From positions 1-64,000 of the forward strand of contig NZ_RQHS01000005.1 of assembly GCF_004770895.1 (NCBI RefSeq): 64,000 nucleotides of DNA. Direction: 5' to 3'. Below, piece after piece: positions 1 to 13,535 of this stretch (positions within the stretch are counted from its first letter, which is position 1; the number at the start of each line of letters is the position of its first letter). The translations under genes and the position numbers were made by a program. The stretch comes from Leptospira dzoumogneensis. GTDB lineage: Bacteria; Spirochaetota; Leptospiria; Leptospirales; Leptospiraceae. The notes under the pieces were generated by a model, which saw nothing but the letters and a program-made list of their open reading frames with translations, was not told the origin of the DNA and did not search any database.

Positions 1-77
1 CCCATCTTTTCCGCAAACTCCGTTAGTATCCAGGTATCAGCCTTTGCATCTCCGGGCGGATTGAAAATTTTAGGAAG
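1..77. repeat. Left arm of a 77-bp perfect inverted repeat
   Basis: Bases 1-77 are the exact reverse complement of bases 381-457, with a 303-base spacer between the arms. The match stops at base 78, where an A faces a C at 380. It may extend left beyond the window. Both arms are nitrate reductase coding sequence, so this is a fold-back of gene sequence rather than a dedicated repeat element. An assembly or amplification chimera at a contig end is the likeliest cause. Confidence 0.9.
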
Positions 78-380
78 ATACGTTATCCTTCTATCCGAGT
101 TGGTCATGGTACCTTGCTTTTCCGTCCAACCTGCAGCGGGAAGAACATAATGAGCAAATGGAATAGATTCATGGCGATTTGAAATATCTTGGACAACTAC
201 TAGTTCAGCGTTCCTAAGTCCGGCCTCTACAGTTCTTGCATCCGGAAGACTTACTGTTGGATTCGTACAAACGATCCAAATGGCTTTCATCTTTCCATTT
301 TTGAGATTTTCGAACATCTCCGTAGCGGAATAACCAGGCTTATCCCGAATAGATTCCACTCCCCAAAAATCTGCGACTTC
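1..380 (-). pseudogene. Inverted fragment of the assimilatory nitrate reductase gene
   Basis: Read on the minus strand from 380 down to 1, this is one open frame of about 126 codons typical of the NasA-family molybdopterin oxidoreductase core. Visible motifs are a KAIWIVCTNPTVSLPD-like stretch, then LPAAGWTEKQGTMTNSDRRI, the conserved region next to the molybdopterin site. Its last 25 codons duplicate those at 381-457. The protein sequence would continue correctly into the plus-strand gene if this block were turned round, so it is the missing upstream neighbour in the wrong orientation. It has no start of its own and runs off the window edge. Confidence 0.8.
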
Positions 381-457
381 CTTCCTAAAATTTTCAATCC
401 GCCCGGAGATGCAAAGGCTGATACCTGGATACTAACGGAGTTTGCGGAAAAGATGGG
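381..457. repeat. Right arm of the 77-bp inverted repeat
   Basis: This is the exact reverse complement of bases 1-77. It forms the in-frame upstream extension of the plus-strand reductase gene: 24 open codons (381-452) lead directly into the ATG at 453. This arm is therefore in the native orientation and the 1-380 block is the inverted one. Confidence 0.9.
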
Positions 458-2492
458 ATTTGGTCCTTCTTTCAATTATAAGAATGAAGAAGAAGTTTTT
501 CTAGAACATTGCCTTCTGACTAAAGGCACAAATCTGGATATTGGAGGTTTGGATTATTCTATCTTACAAGAAAGAAGGTCGGTGCAATGGCCTTTCCCTT
601 CTAAGGATCATAAAGGAACTCCAAGATTATTTTCCGATGGAAAGTTTTATCGTCCGAATGGAAAAGCAAAAATACATTCCGTTGAGCCGGAAGATACCTC
701 CGAGAAAACGAGCGAAAATTTTCCTCTTATCTTAACGACGGGCAGGATCAGAGACCAATGGCATACAATGACCCGCACCGGAAAGGTAAGAAAGCTTAAG
801 GAGCATAAAAAGGAACCTTATCTAGAGATACATCCGATTGATGCGAAAGAAAGAGAGATCATAGAATCCCAGATCGTAGAAGTGAAAAACGAAAGAGGAA
901 GTGTTCGAGTCAGAGCTACGATCACGGAAAGTATCCGACAAGGAACCGTATTCTTACCGATGCATTGGGGAAGAAAGAACGGAAACGATGAAGCAAGAGC
1001 GAATAACCTTACAAGCTCTAAGTTTGATCCATTTTCCAAACAGCCCGGTTTTAAAATTTCAGCGGTAGAAGTTCTTCCTTATAAAAAACCTAAGGAAAAG
1101 ATCCTGATCATAGGAGGAGGCAACGGAACTCTTGCCTTTCTTAGAAAGTTCAGAGCGATCTCTACTGAGGATGAGATCACAGTATTATGTAAGGAAGAAC
1201 ATCCTTTTTATAACAGAATTCTATTGCCGGATCTGATCAGCGGAGAAAAACAATTTTCCCAATTATCTGCTGTGAGTGAAGAAGAGATACAATCTTGGAA
1301 TATAGAAGTTAAATCGTCTATTTCCGTTTCGGAGATACTTCCGGAGGGGAAGAAGGTTAGAGATTCCCAAGGTAATTTATATTCTTATAATAAACTGATC
1401 ATTGCAACTGGAAGCAGACCTTCTATCCCTAAATGCATTCCGGAGAAAATGTTGGGAATTTTCAGTCTTCGTTCCAAAAACGATGCGGATCGGATCAAAG
1501 GTTTTTTTGTTCCGAACACTCATGCTTTGATAGTAGGCGGAGGATTACTAGGTTTAGAACTTGCAGCCGCATTAAGAACTTTAAATGTAAATGTAACCGT
1601 TCTTGTGAGAACGGATCGGTTGATGTCCAAACAGTTGGACGAGATCTCAGGAGAAATTTTAAGAAAAGAAGTAGAAGCAAGAGGAATTCAGATCTTATTC
1701 GATACTGAAATTTCTAAAGTGTATGGAAGTGAAAGACTGGAAAGTGTCAAGTTCAGGGACGGTTCCAGTATTCGCCCCGACGGGATCGTATTTGCAGTAG
1801 GTACAGTTCCGAATTTGGAATTAGCTAAAGAAGCAGGGATCAATTGTAAGTCCGGGATTTTAGTGAACGACTTCTTACAATCAAGCGATCCGGATATTTA
1901 CGCAATCGGAGAAGTCGCCGAACATTCTACTGGAATGTATGGAACTGTTGCGGCTACGGAAGAGCAGGCCGAGTTTGCTGCATGGCATATGTATGGATAT
2001 AAGATCGGATCTTATTCAGGATCCATGCATTCGAATCTTCTTAAGATCCCTGGTTTGGAATTGGTATCATTGAGACTGCCAGAGGTTCCGATGGATGAGG
2101 CAGGTCCAGAATATGAAGAGATTGTATTCTTCGATAAAAGAAAAGGCCGTTATAAAAAATGTATCATCAAAGGAGATCGTTTGGTTGGGGCGATCTTAGT
2201 GGGAGACAAGTCGGAGTTTTCTGAATTCAAGGCGATGATCTCTTCCGGTATAGAGTTAGGAGATAAGAGAGATAGACTTTTGACCGGATCTTCTCCGCTT
2301 AAACCCCCGATAGGTGCATTGGTATGTTCTTGTAATGGAGTAGGAAAAGGTAATATAGAAGAAGAGATCCGAAATGGTGTCTGCGATCTTAAAACAATTT
2401 CTGAAAAGACAGGAGCGGGGACAGGTTGTGGGAGTTGTAAACCTGAGATACTGAAAATTTTAAGAGAGTCCGGAGCGGTCGCCCCGGCTTAA
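381..2492 (+). CDS. Assimilatory nitrate reductase C-terminal part fused to NirB-like FAD reductase and BFD [2Fe-2S] domain (5' truncated)
   Basis: The visible protein has three parts (numbered from the ATG at 453). Residues 1-205 are the C-terminal molybdopterin-dinucleotide-binding domain of NasA/NapA-type nitrate reductases (LILTTGRIRDQWHTMTRTG, then VFLPMHWG). Residues 215-600 are a pyridine-nucleotide-disulphide reductase like the N-terminus of NirB, with an FAD-binding GGGNG motif near 221, an IIATGSRPS motif near 315 and a second nucleotide-binding GGGLLGLELA motif. The last 55 residues are a BFD-like [2Fe-2S] domain with CSCNG and CGSCK cysteine pairs. This suggests a self-sufficient NAD(P)H-dependent assimilatory nitrate reductase. 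The frame is open upstream of 453 to 381, where the inverted block begins, so ATG 453 is an internal Met and not the true start. The catalytic N-terminus is absent from the window in the correct orientation. Confidence 0.8.
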   Translation, partial: LPKIFNPPGDAKADTWILTEFAEKMGFGPSFNYKNEEEVFLEHCLLTKGTNLDIGGLDYSILQERRSVQWPFPSKDHKGTPRLFSDGKFYRPNGKAKIHSVEPEDTSEKTSENFPLILTTGRIRDQWHTMTRTGKVRKLKEHKKEPYLEIHPIDAKEREIIESQIVEVKNERGSVRVRATITESIRQGTVFLPMHWGRKNGNDEARANNLTSSKFDPFSKQPGFKISAVEVLPYKKPKEKILIIGGGNGTLAFLRKFRAISTEDEITVLCKEEHPFYNRILLPDLISGEKQFSQLSAVSEEEIQSWNIEVKSSISVSEILPEGKKVRDSQGNLYSYNKLIIATGSRPSIPKCIPEKMLGIFSLRSKNDADRIKGFFVPNTHALIVGGGLLGLELAAALRTLNVNVTVLVRTDRLMSKQLDEISGEILRKEVEARGIQILFDTEISKVYGSERLESVKFRDGSSIRPDGIVFAVGTVPNLELAKEAGINCKSGILVNDFLQSSDPDIYAIGEVAEHSTGMYGTVAATEEQAEFAAWHMYGYKIGSYSGSMHSNLLKIPGLELVSLRLPEVPMDEAGPEYEEIVFFDKRKGRYKKCIIKGDRLVGAILVGDKSEFSEFKAMISSGIELGDKRDRLLTGSSPLKPPIGALVCSCNGVGKGNIEEEIRNGVCDLKTISEKTGAGTGCGSCKPEILKILRESGAVAPA

Positions 2493-2522
2493 AGAACTTC
2501 AAAAGATAGAAGACGGGTTAGA

Positions 2523-2699
2523 TTACTCTATATCCAGATCTATATCGGGTTTTTCCGAGATAAAATCGTCTTGGGAGTAGATCACTTCCAAAACATCGTC
2601 CATCCAATCCGGGGAGCCGTCGAACAAAGTATCCTTTGTCCTGTATTTTTCTATGATACGGCTATGCTTAATGATCTGCTCTTTGGTCACTGCGTTCAT
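2523..2699 (-). CDS. Small hypothetical protein
   Basis: A 58-residue acidic protein beginning MNAVTKEQIIKHSRIIEKYR. I do not recognise a family. The frame is open further upstream to a TTG at 2816 (97 residues), but that extension is basic and hydrophobic and unlike the rest, so the only ATG, at 2699, is preferred. No convincing ribosome binding site is visible. It is convergent with the nitrate reductase gene. Its reality rests on length and an orderly amphipathic composition. Confidence 0.45.
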   Translation of the reverse strand: MNAVTKEQIIKHSRIIEKYRTKDTLFDGSPDWMDDVLEVIYSQDDFISEKPDIDLDIE

Positions 2700-2883
2700 A
2701 TTATTAGCTTCGGTCGAAACGGTGGTTTTATTTCGCCTACGTAGGAAAAATAGAGAAAGATATTTCCAAAAAGTACAAGAAAAATTTGTTATAATCCGGA
2801 TTTTTTTCTCCGACAAGAATGCCGATTAAAGAAGCTCCTTATATAGAACGAATGTTAGGTTGTTGTATATTAGAAGATGATAA

Positions 2884-2918
2884 TAAAAAACCCGGTGGTC
2901 TTTTCAGGGACACCGGGT
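2884..2918 (-). terminator. Rho-independent terminator after ndk
   Basis: An 8-bp perfect stem, ACCCGGTG (2890-2897) with CACCGGGT (2911-2918), is followed on the minus strand by a run of T (A-run 2884-2890 on plus). It lies 25 bases beyond the ndk stop, closing the argG-coaD-ndk transcript. Confidence 0.85.
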
Positions 2919-2942
2919 CTATAAAAGGAAGGATCGGTCCTA

Positions 2943-3356
2943 TTAGAACAGTTCGTTTCCTTTGAAGAAGAAGCTGATCTCTAATGCAGCGTTATCATCC
3001 GAGTCGGAACCGTGCACAGCATTTGCTTCTTTGCTTTCTGCAAATAGCGCTCTGATAGTGCCTGCAGCAGCTTCTTTAGGATCGGTAGCTCCGATCACGT
3101 CTCTCCAATGTTGAACTGCATTGTCTCTTTCTAAAGCGGCTGCAACGATCGGTCCGGAAGACATATAGCTGCAAAGGTCATTATAGAAAGGGCGAGCGGA
3201 ATGCACTTTATAGAATTGTTTTGCGTCTTCCAGGGAAAGTTTCAGATATTTAAGTCCTAAAATTTTGAATCCTTCTTTTTCGATCCTTTGTAGGATATCG
3301 CCGACATGTTTGTTTTTCACTCCGTCGGGTTTGATCATGATAAATGTTCTAGCCAT
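2943..3356 (-). CDS. ndk: Nucleoside diphosphate kinase
   Basis: 137 residues, the usual length for the small bacterial enzyme. It transfers the gamma phosphate of ATP to nucleoside diphosphates through a phosphohistidine. The N-terminal [10 protein letters not shown] motif is present. The catalytic His is H115 in AVHGSDS (usually NxxHGSDS). It starts 13 bases after the coaD stop and is probably the last gene of an argG-coaD-ndk operon, followed by a clear terminator. Confidence 0.97.
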   Translation of the reverse strand: MARTFIMIKPDGVKNKHVGDILQRIEKEGFKILGLKYLKLSLEDAKQFYKVHSARPFYNDLCSYMSSGPIVAAALERDNAVQHWRDVIGATDPKEAAAGTIRALFAESKEANAVHGSDSDDNAALEISFFFKGNELF

Positions 3357-3369
3357 TTTTATTCCTTAC

Positions 3370-3851
3370 TTACTTGTGGTATAATTTTTTAAGTAATGCT
3401 TTACTGACGTGATCCGGCACCTGAGCAGATACGTCCCTTCCGTGTCTCGCCACTTCTTTTACTATGGTAGAAGATACGAAAGAGTAATCGTTGGAGGACA
3501 TCAGGAAAATTGTCTCCACTTCGGGAGCAAGTTTTCTATTCATTAGAGAAATCGCATATTCGTAATCAAAGTCAGTGACCGCTCTAAGTCCTCTGATGAT
3601 ACTTTTGGCTCCTCTCTTTTTGCAATAGTCCACTGTCAGTCCTTCGAAAGTGTCTATTTCCAGATTTTCCCAGCCTTTAGTCGCTTCTCTGATGAAATCT
3701 ATCCTTTCTTCGATGGAAAATAGAAGACTTTTATTGGAGTTTACCGCGACACCGATGATCACTTTGTCGAATAGACCTACTGACCTTTGGAGAATATCCA
3801 AATGTCCTCTAGTTAAAGGATCGAAGGAGCCGGGATAAACAGCAATTCTTG

Positions 3852-3855
<4 letters not shown>
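3370..3855 (-). CDS. coaD: Pantetheine-phosphate adenylyltransferase
   Basis: 161 residues, typical for CoaD, which makes dephospho-CoA from 4'-phosphopantetheine and ATP in CoA biosynthesis. The nucleotidyltransferase signature is intact: [15 protein letters not shown] with T15-R-G-H18, and the C-terminal SSTIVKEVA motif. Its ATG overlaps the argG stop by 4 bases (ATGA), so the two are translationally coupled. Confidence 0.97.
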
Positions 3856-5063
<1,208 letters not shown>

Positions 5064-5150
5064 TCTAAGGATAGGGAAATCGCTGGACCCCTCCCGACAA
5101 GTCCGATTTTGGTTGGAATTCCTACATAAGAATCAATCTGGAAGGATTTG

Positions 5151-6731
5151 TTATAATTTTCCGGTCCAGTTTAACTTCTCCGCTAAAGCCCTAAGGATCA
5201 GGATCAAAGCATAGGTATCCATCTTACAATAAGCGATCAGATCGGACTCCACTCTTCTTCTTTCCTGGTCCGAAACATTCTCCGTTTTGATCCTTAAAAA
5301 TTCGGAGTTAGCGATATGACCTGCGTTGATCGTAAGTTCTTTGTAATTCGCTCCCGTCAGAACAGGAAGTACAACCTTTAAAGAAGTGGTCCCTTCTTGG
5401 GCAGGATGATAATAATCGTAATCCCAAAACGGTTTTGCTAGATCCGAAAAATCAGGTTCTATGGATTGGAACCATTCCTTAAACTTTGGATAAGCTTGGA
5501 CGGATTCTTTCAAACAACGTTTTTCGAAACTATCATTGAATGCGAGGATTGTGCCGCCCGGTTTGATATGGGAAGAAAGTGATTCTAAGATCCCAAGCCT
5601 TGGGTCCTTATCATGATCATCCAAGTAGGTATATTCTTCCGGCTTTTCTTTTAGATCTTTTCGGATCACATGCAAAGAATATAAAAAAGGAACATGCTGG
5701 AAAGGATGTGTATCCTTGTAAACGGGCACAGGGGGATTGATCGTCTCGAAATCCAAACAATATAAAGGAAACTTTAAATGATTTAGGTAAGATAAAAGAG
5801 AATCTTTGTCCAAATATTCTTTTCCTGTTTTTACGGTTTCTACTTGTATCTTTTGGCGGTGAGTAAATTCGGAATCCGGTTCCACTTCGGATAAATTTCG
5901 GATCCCTTGGTTCCAAAGAGTGAGAGTGAGTTCTTTTCCTTCTCTTAATGTAAACAGGTCTCCTGGAGGAGAATCCGAATAACAGGATTCCGGATGGATA
6001 CAATTCCTAGGGTGATCACAATGTTTGGAGAAGGTTATAGAAGGAATTTTATCTTTTTCTAATACTTCTAGAAGATTGTACGCTTTTTCTTTGGTCTGTT
6101 CTAGATTCGCCAAAGTTTCCTTGCTGCAATCCTTTTTGTGAAATAGTCGATTCGGATCTATTTCGGTTCCCGTATACGAATATTCTGAATTTACGGTCCA
6201 TACTTGGGTCGAGTTTACCTTATATCCTGCTTCTTCCAAAACCATTCTGATAAAAGAAAGCTCCGAGATATGATTTCTTTTAGCGGAAGAAGATGCTTTG
6301 ATAATAATGACCTGCCAGCCTTCTTCTCCGGGAATTAGAAAGTCCGCTCTTGTATCGAAAAATTTTGTTCTGACACAAGCGCCTTTTACCGGTTGTTTTG
6401 AATCTAGATAAGATCTGGTTTTTGGATCTTTGTATCCTGCATGTTTTATATCCGGAAAAAGATTACCTGCAATGTCTTTGAGTAAGGCTTTTTGTTTGGG
6501 AGAAATGAACTGATTGGAAATATCGAATTCGGGATGAGGCTCTTTTAGAAATTTCCAAAATTGTAATTCACAATACTGGCCCGTTTGGAAAGCGGATCTT
6601 CCTAAGAGAGGAAGTTCTTTTTCCCTGTAGGGTGCCAAAACATCGAATAAAAGTTTTCGTCTGAGTGTTTCCGGAAAGAGAAAAGACAACCGCCGAATCG
6701 AGGTTCTTAGTAATTTAGGAACCGAATCCAT
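5151..6731 (-). CDS. DUF2779 protein: RecB/Cas4-like nuclease fold plus DEDD-type exonuclease-like domain
   Basis: 526 residues. The N-terminal half resembles a RecB/Cas4-type PD-(D/E)XK nuclease: Cys54 early, D130 in DTRADFLI, IIIKASSS around K145, then Cys238, Cys244 and Cys250. This is the one-plus-three cysteine spacing expected for an iron-sulphur cluster. The usual Glu of the ExK motif is Ile here, so that site may be degenerate. The C-terminal half has LYCLDFETINPP (D327, E329), TILAFNDSFEKRCL and YCKMDTYALILIL, which match the acidic motifs of DEDD/RNase H-like exonucleases and the DUF2779 family. It probably acts on nucleic acid; substrate unknown. It lies between argG and the acyltransferase gene with no evident functional link. 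Confidence 0.75.
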   Translation of the reverse strand: MDSVPKLLRTSIRRLSFLFPETLRRKLLFDVLAPYREKELPLLGRSAFQTGQYCELQFWKFLKEPHPEFDISNQFISPKQKALLKDIAGNLFPDIKHAGYKDPKTRSYLDSKQPVKGACVRTKFFDTRADFLIPGEEGWQVIIIKASSSAKRNHISELSFIRMVLEEAGYKVNSTQVWTVNSEYSYTGTEIDPNRLFHKKDCSKETLANLEQTKEKAYNLLEVLEKDKIPSITFSKHCDHPRNCIHPESCYSDSPPGDLFTLREGKELTLTLWNQGIRNLSEVEPDSEFTHRQKIQVETVKTGKEYLDKDSLLSYLNHLKFPLYCLDFETINPPVPVYKDTHPFQHVPFLYSLHVIRKDLKEKPEEYTYLDDHDKDPRLGILESLSSHIKPGGTILAFNDSFEKRCLKESVQAYPKFKEWFQSIEPDFSDLAKPFWDYDYYHPAQEGTTSLKVVLPVLTGANYKELTINAGHIANSEFLRIKTENVSDQERRRVESDLIAYCKMDTYALILILRALAEKLNWTGKL

Positions 6732-6779
6732 GGCGGAGTCTTTTCTTGTCCGAAGGGAGAATTCCCTTGATCGGAAAGT

Positions 6780-7937
6780 TTAAGCCAAAAGTACCTTGAT
6801 GTCTTTCGGGCTGGATGCGCTGTAAATTTTGTTTTCGGAAGTTCCCAAGTTTGCTTGGGTCAGTTTTTGAGAAACAACGCTTGGTCCAAAATCGATACCG
6901 ACTAACTTAGGAGTTTTAACAAAAGTAGTGGTTGCTTTATCCCAATAAAGAGCTTTGATCAGAACTTCTCTGAATAGAGGTAAGCTGATGTCCGCTTCGT
7001 TTTGGTAGTTTCTTCCATCAAAGATAGAATAAACAGGGATCTTTAGATCGGAACCTTTATAGCTGAATCCGATCCTTTCCATATCTTTTGGAACGGTCTT
7101 TTCGGACTCGTCCATAATAGGGCAATGGAAAGGTGCAGTAGTTCTTAGGTAGACGAATTTTACTTTTTTCTCATCCATCTCAGCTTTGAACTTTTTGCGG
7201 AAAGCAAGAAGAGCTTCCGGATTTCCGGAAACGATATTTGAATCAGGAGTATTGAATAGGGAAACATAAATTGCTTTAGTTCCGCTAAGTCCAAGTTCAG
7301 AGTTTGTTTTTTGGACTCTTTCCGAAAGTTCGGCAGCGCTGTAACCGATGACCGCAACCATTGGAGCAGGTTGTTTGTCTCCGATCTCTTCGTTGCCTTT
7401 TAGGACTTCTTCGGAAGGATTAAAAATTCCGTAAAGTTCCTGAGCTCTGTATCCAAGATATAGAACGAATTTCAAAAATTTAACGTATTCTTTGTAGAAG
7501 TCTGCGCCTTCTTTTCCTAATGCGATCAATACTGCGGGAATGATCCCTTGGCTATGGCCGGTTGCTCCTGCAGCGTTTGCGATAAGTTCGGAAGTGGTGA
7601 AACCTTTATTAACTAAAGAGACGTAATTTGCCGTTTGTGTGAGGAAAATACCTACGATGGAAACCGTAGCACTGCAGAGATAGTTTTCGTCCGGAGCAGA
7701 TTCCGGGTTTTTGATCCAGGATTCGAAATCATATCCTTGGGAGATGATTTCTTTTCTTAAGCTAGGAACTTCTTCCGCTAGAGCTTTGAATGCTGTATCA
7801 AACAATTCTTTTAAAGAAGGATCTGTTTCGTAAAGTTTAGAAAGTTCCTTCAACCAAGGAGAACCTTGGCCCCCAAATTGCAAAAATAGTTTATTGCCTT
7901 GAGCTTTTGCTTCGTTCAAAAAGTTTGCTACTGCCAT
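6780..7937 (-). CDS. Stand-alone FAS-type acyltransferase (malonyl/acyl transferase-like)
   Basis: 385 residues. It has FGGQGSPW at 22-28 and the serine nucleophile elbow GHSQG (S129), as in ACP acyltransferases. It is longer than bacterial FabD (about 310) and the GHSQGIIPA elbow, with its surrounding helices, looks more like the acyl/malonyl transferase domains of large type I fatty acid synthases. A late [11 protein letters not shown] segment supplies the likely catalytic His. Probable role: loading acyl groups onto a carrier protein in lipid or polyketide synthesis. It is monocistronic by spacing, and its upstream region carries the GAACG-N2-CGTTC operator-like palindrome. Confidence 0.75.
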   Translation of the reverse strand: MAVANFLNEAKAQGNKLFLQFGGQGSPWLKELSKLYETDPSLKELFDTAFKALAEEVPSLRKEIISQGYDFESWIKNPESAPDENYLCSATVSIVGIFLTQTANYVSLVNKGFTTSELIANAAGATGHSQGIIPAVLIALGKEGADFYKEYVKFLKFVLYLGYRAQELYGIFNPSEEVLKGNEEIGDKQPAPMVAVIGYSAAELSERVQKTNSELGLSGTKAIYVSLFNTPDSNIVSGNPEALLAFRKKFKAEMDEKKVKFVYLRTTAPFHCPIMDESEKTVPKDMERIGFSYKGSDLKIPVYSIFDGRNYQNEADISLPLFREVLIKALYWDKATTTFVKTPKLVGIDFGPSVVSQKLTQANLGTSENKIYSASSPKDIKVLLA

Positions 7938-8028
7938 ACAATGCCTTGTTATAAGTCGTTAGAAGATGCTTTTCTTTCCAGCCTTGGGTTCGCAATTCTT
8001 TTTTAAAGAGCTTTTTCGTCCTAAATAG

Positions 8029-8050
8029 CGTTCGTAAAGAACGACCGTTC
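8029..8050. promoter_or_regulatory. Operator-like palindrome GAACG-AC-CGTTC with an extra half-site
   Basis: GAACGACCGTTC (8039-8050) has perfect 5-bp arms around AC. A further CGTTC at 8029-8033 pairs with the same GAACG, giving three half-sites. It lies about 90-110 bases upstream of the minus-strand acyltransferase start. The same half-sites occur at 25460-25477 and 37384-37395. The form resembles TetR-family operators; the regulator is not identified. The rest of the 277-base gap (7938-8214) shows no gene. Confidence 0.6.
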
Positions 8051-8214
8051 CATTAAACATCTGTTTATTCCCTTAAAATCTCTCAAAACGCCATGCTTCG
8101 GTCTTTCTCCGGGAAAATGATTGACCTAGTCGGGTCCGCATGAGGTTATTCTTTCCGAAACCCTTCTAATTAGAAATATCTTCCAATCTCCGGTAGACCG
8201 GACAGAAAAACAAT

Positions 8215-9147
8215 ATGATAAAAGTAAGGAACCTTTCCAAATTTTACGGAGAGAAATTAGCCATTGATCGTCTGAATTTCGAACTCAAAGAGGGAGAAAT
8301 TGTAGGCTTACTTGGCCTTAATGGTGCAGGAAAAACAACCACGATCCGGATACTCACCGGTTATCTGATGGCAACCGATGGATTATGCGAGTTCAACGGG
8401 CTGAACACATTCGAACATCCTATTGATGTGAAGAAGAAGATAGGTTATCTTCCGGAAACTCCTCCTCTTTATCCGGAATTGACCGTAACAGAGTATCTCA
8501 CGTTTGCTTCTAGGATCAAACAGATCTCCGAAGAAGATATTTCTTCCGAATTGGATCGTGTTTTAGGTCTTACGGATCTTACCCAAGTAAAAGATAAAGT
8601 GATCGAGACACTTTCTCTCGGGTTCAGAAAAAGAGTAGGGATCGCACAGGCTATATTAGGAAATCCTGAAATTATCATTATGGACGAACCTATTTCGGGA
8701 CTGGATCCGAAACAAATAGTAGAAATCCGTAATCTAATCCATGGCTTGAAAGAAAAACATACGATCCTTCTTTCCAGTCATATTCTTCCTGAAGTTTATA
8801 AAACCTGTAATCGATTCCTTTTCTTACATAAAGGAAGATTGGTTTACCAATGTGACCGCCAGGAATTGGAAAGAGAGATGGAAAATCTTTCCGGTCTCGA
8901 AGTGACCTTATCCGGAAAATCCAGATCTGAAACCGAATCCTATCTGAATGGTGTTGCGAGCAAGTCAGGCGCGACATTCAAATTCGTGGGAGAAGATCCG
9001 GTAGGTTCCACTTTTCTGATAAACACTTCCTCCGAAAGGAAGTTTAAAGAAGAATTATATTCCGGAATTTCTTCCTCCGGTATCCTGCCTGAATTTATTC
9101 GTAAGCAGGATGTGACCTTAGAACAAATCTTTATGAACAAGGTTTAA
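8215..9147 (+). CDS. ABC transporter ATPase, GldA-like
   Basis: 310 residues. Walker A GLNGAGKT (34-41), signature-like LSLGFRKR (133-140) and Walker B IIIMDEP (153-159) are intact. The roughly 90-residue C-terminal extension is typical of the GldA/NosF type of ATPase. It is the first gene of a run whose second to fourth members match the GldF-GldG arrangement known from gliding Bacteroidetes but widespread elsewhere. Likely role: the ATPase of an inner-membrane ABC complex that handles an envelope substrate. Only 3 bases separate it from the permease gene. Confidence 0.9.
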   Translation: MIKVRNLSKFYGEKLAIDRLNFELKEGEIVGLLGLNGAGKTTTIRILTGYLMATDGLCEFNGLNTFEHPIDVKKKIGYLPETPPLYPELTVTEYLTFASRIKQISEEDISSELDRVLGLTDLTQVKDKVIETLSLGFRKRVGIAQAILGNPEIIIMDEPISGLDPKQIVEIRNLIHGLKEKHTILLSSHILPEVYKTCNRFLFLHKGRLVYQCDRQELEREMENLSGLEVTLSGKSRSETESYLNGVASKSGATFKFVGEDPVGSTFLINTSSERKFKEELYSGISSSGILPEFIRKQDVTLEQIFMNKV

Positions 9148-9150
9148 TTC

Positions 9151-11793
<2,643 letters not shown>

Positions 11794-11801
<8 letters not shown>

Positions 11802-12906
11802 TAAACTTTATCTACTAGGCTTAGTAGTCGTTTTACTTTTTCTGGCCTTCTTCCTATTAGAAAAAACTAAAGAAGATGCGACTGAGATAGAATACTGGAA
11901 ACTTTCTTTAGATCGTATCGAATACTATCCTCCCACTGAACAATGGGTAGAAAGGACCGGAGATAAGTTTTATTCTAAACCTTTTACGATCTTTGTGAAA
12001 GAAGGGATCAAGAAGGGAGAAAAACTTTTTACGGTCCTGAATAAGGATCCTGAAACCGGCAAAGATATAGAATACGAAGGCGGTTATAATTCCGAGAATA
12101 CAGTCAGGGATTTAGGGACTTACAGAGTAAAAGGAACGGACGAAATTTTAGAAGGAATTCAGATCAAGGAATCCTTACAAGTCGGAGAGGATTCTCCTAA
12201 ACTTGTTTTATATTCCGGGAATGTTTCCAAAACTCTGAGGATCGGAAAAAAACATTCTTTAGGTTCTACAAGAGTGGTCCTGGATGAGGGAAAGATCCGT
12301 AATATTCTAACGTCTTCTTCTTATCTATTCGATAGATTCCAAAAAGGCCCACAAGACTTCCGTCAGAAAAGTATTCTTACGTTGAATAAGGAATATGTAA
12401 AAGAAATTTCTTATATAGATGAAAATGGGACTTCTATCCGGATCGATAATACTCCTTTTGAATCCAACGGTGTTAAAAGGAATTTTTGGCGCAGACTTTC
12501 GGGAGAGATCATCTTACTAGAACCGAAACTTGGAGAAGATCTATATAGATTTATGACCGGCTTGAAAGTGGAAACTTTTCCGGACGATGAGAACGGTGCA
12601 GGTTTCGGTATAGGAAATATTCTGGCTCCAAGTGCGGAGAGATCCGAATTTTCTTTAGCAAGTGTGAAAGTTGTAATTTCCGACGGGAACGAGATAGTAT
12701 ATCGTTTTCATAAGGAAACAAGCATCGGAGATAAAAAACTAACTCCAGTGATCCGAATTATAAATTCTAGTTTTAAAGAACCTCCGGTTTATGTAATAGA
12801 GAATGCTTTCACTCAGATCTCGGCTGCGGCAAAGGCGATCAAAGAAGCAAAAGCGATCGTAAAACCTTCTAAGGATAAACCAGGAAATACTTCTCGGAAA
12901 AAATAA
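11794..12906 (+). CDS. DUF4340 domain protein
   Basis: 370 residues with one N-terminal membrane anchor (LYLLGLVVVLLFLAFFLL), then a periplasmic beta-rich region. DUF4340 proteins characteristically follow GldG-like genes, and the position here supports that assignment. Its role is probably structural or substrate-handling within the ABC complex. The C-terminus is Lys/Ala-rich. The stop overlaps the next start (TAATG). Confidence 0.78.
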
Positions 12907-13535
12907 TGTTTTTGATCACGCCAAACTCGGAACTCACGGAAGTGGAAAAGTCTAAACTTTCTCTCTTGGAGAAAATTTTCAGAGCACCTACGGAAGCTTT
13001 TGATCTGTATCTCAGAAATGTTTCTCTGGGTAGAAAAGAACTATTAAGATTACATTATGCACTTTGGGTGCTTGCTCCGATTTCCAAGATCGCAGGTAAT
13101 CTGATCAAGATCATTTTAGATCTGGTCTTCGGTGGAGAAGTGGATTTTAATCCTTTCTCCGGAGTCCTTACTTCTATTATCATCTATCCTGTTTTACTTT
13201 TAGTAGTTTCTCAGTATGATGTGGTCCGAGTGTTTTATAGAAAAGTGGATAGAACAAAAGGGGAGAATTATCCGGCTGCGGATGTTTTGACTCTGGCATT
13301 TTTGGCATTCTCCGCATCTTCCGTGTTTTGGATCTTACCAAGTCCGATAAATTTAGGCCTGATCGGAATTTCCTTTTTATATTCGGTATATCTTTCCGTT
13401 ATAGGAATGAAAAGAGTAAGCGGAGTGGACTCTAAGGAAATTCTAATATTTTTTCTTTTTGGAAGCGCTTATCTTTTAAGTATTTCTTTGGTTTTCGTAT
13501 TCATCTATAATATTATTAGGACCTTATTAAATTGA
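12906..13535 (+). CDS. Yip1-like multi-pass membrane protein
   Basis: 209 residues with about five hydrophobic segments after a 70-residue N-terminal region. The arrangement and the mid-protein [20 protein letters not shown] resemble bacterial Yip1-domain proteins, but identity is not certain. It is coupled on both sides: it starts within the preceding stop codon and its end overlaps the mpl start by 4 bases. It is therefore part of the same operon. Confidence 0.65.
   Translation: MFLITPNSELTEVEKSKLSLLEKIFRAPTEAFDLYLRNVSLGRKELLRLHYALWVLAPISKIAGNLIKIILDLVFGGEVDFNPFSGVLTSIIIYPVLLLVVSQYDVVRVFYRKVDRTKGENYPAADVLTLAFLAFSASSVFWILPSPINLGLIGISFLYSVYLSVIGMKRVSGVDSKEILIFFLFGSAYLLSISLVFVFIYNIIRTLLN

Noticed and set aside
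1..457. Phase-variable invertible segment within the nitrate reductase gene
   Set aside because: In the other orientation the left arm would still be foreign to the gene, and no recombinase is nearby. A fold-back chimera explains it more simply.
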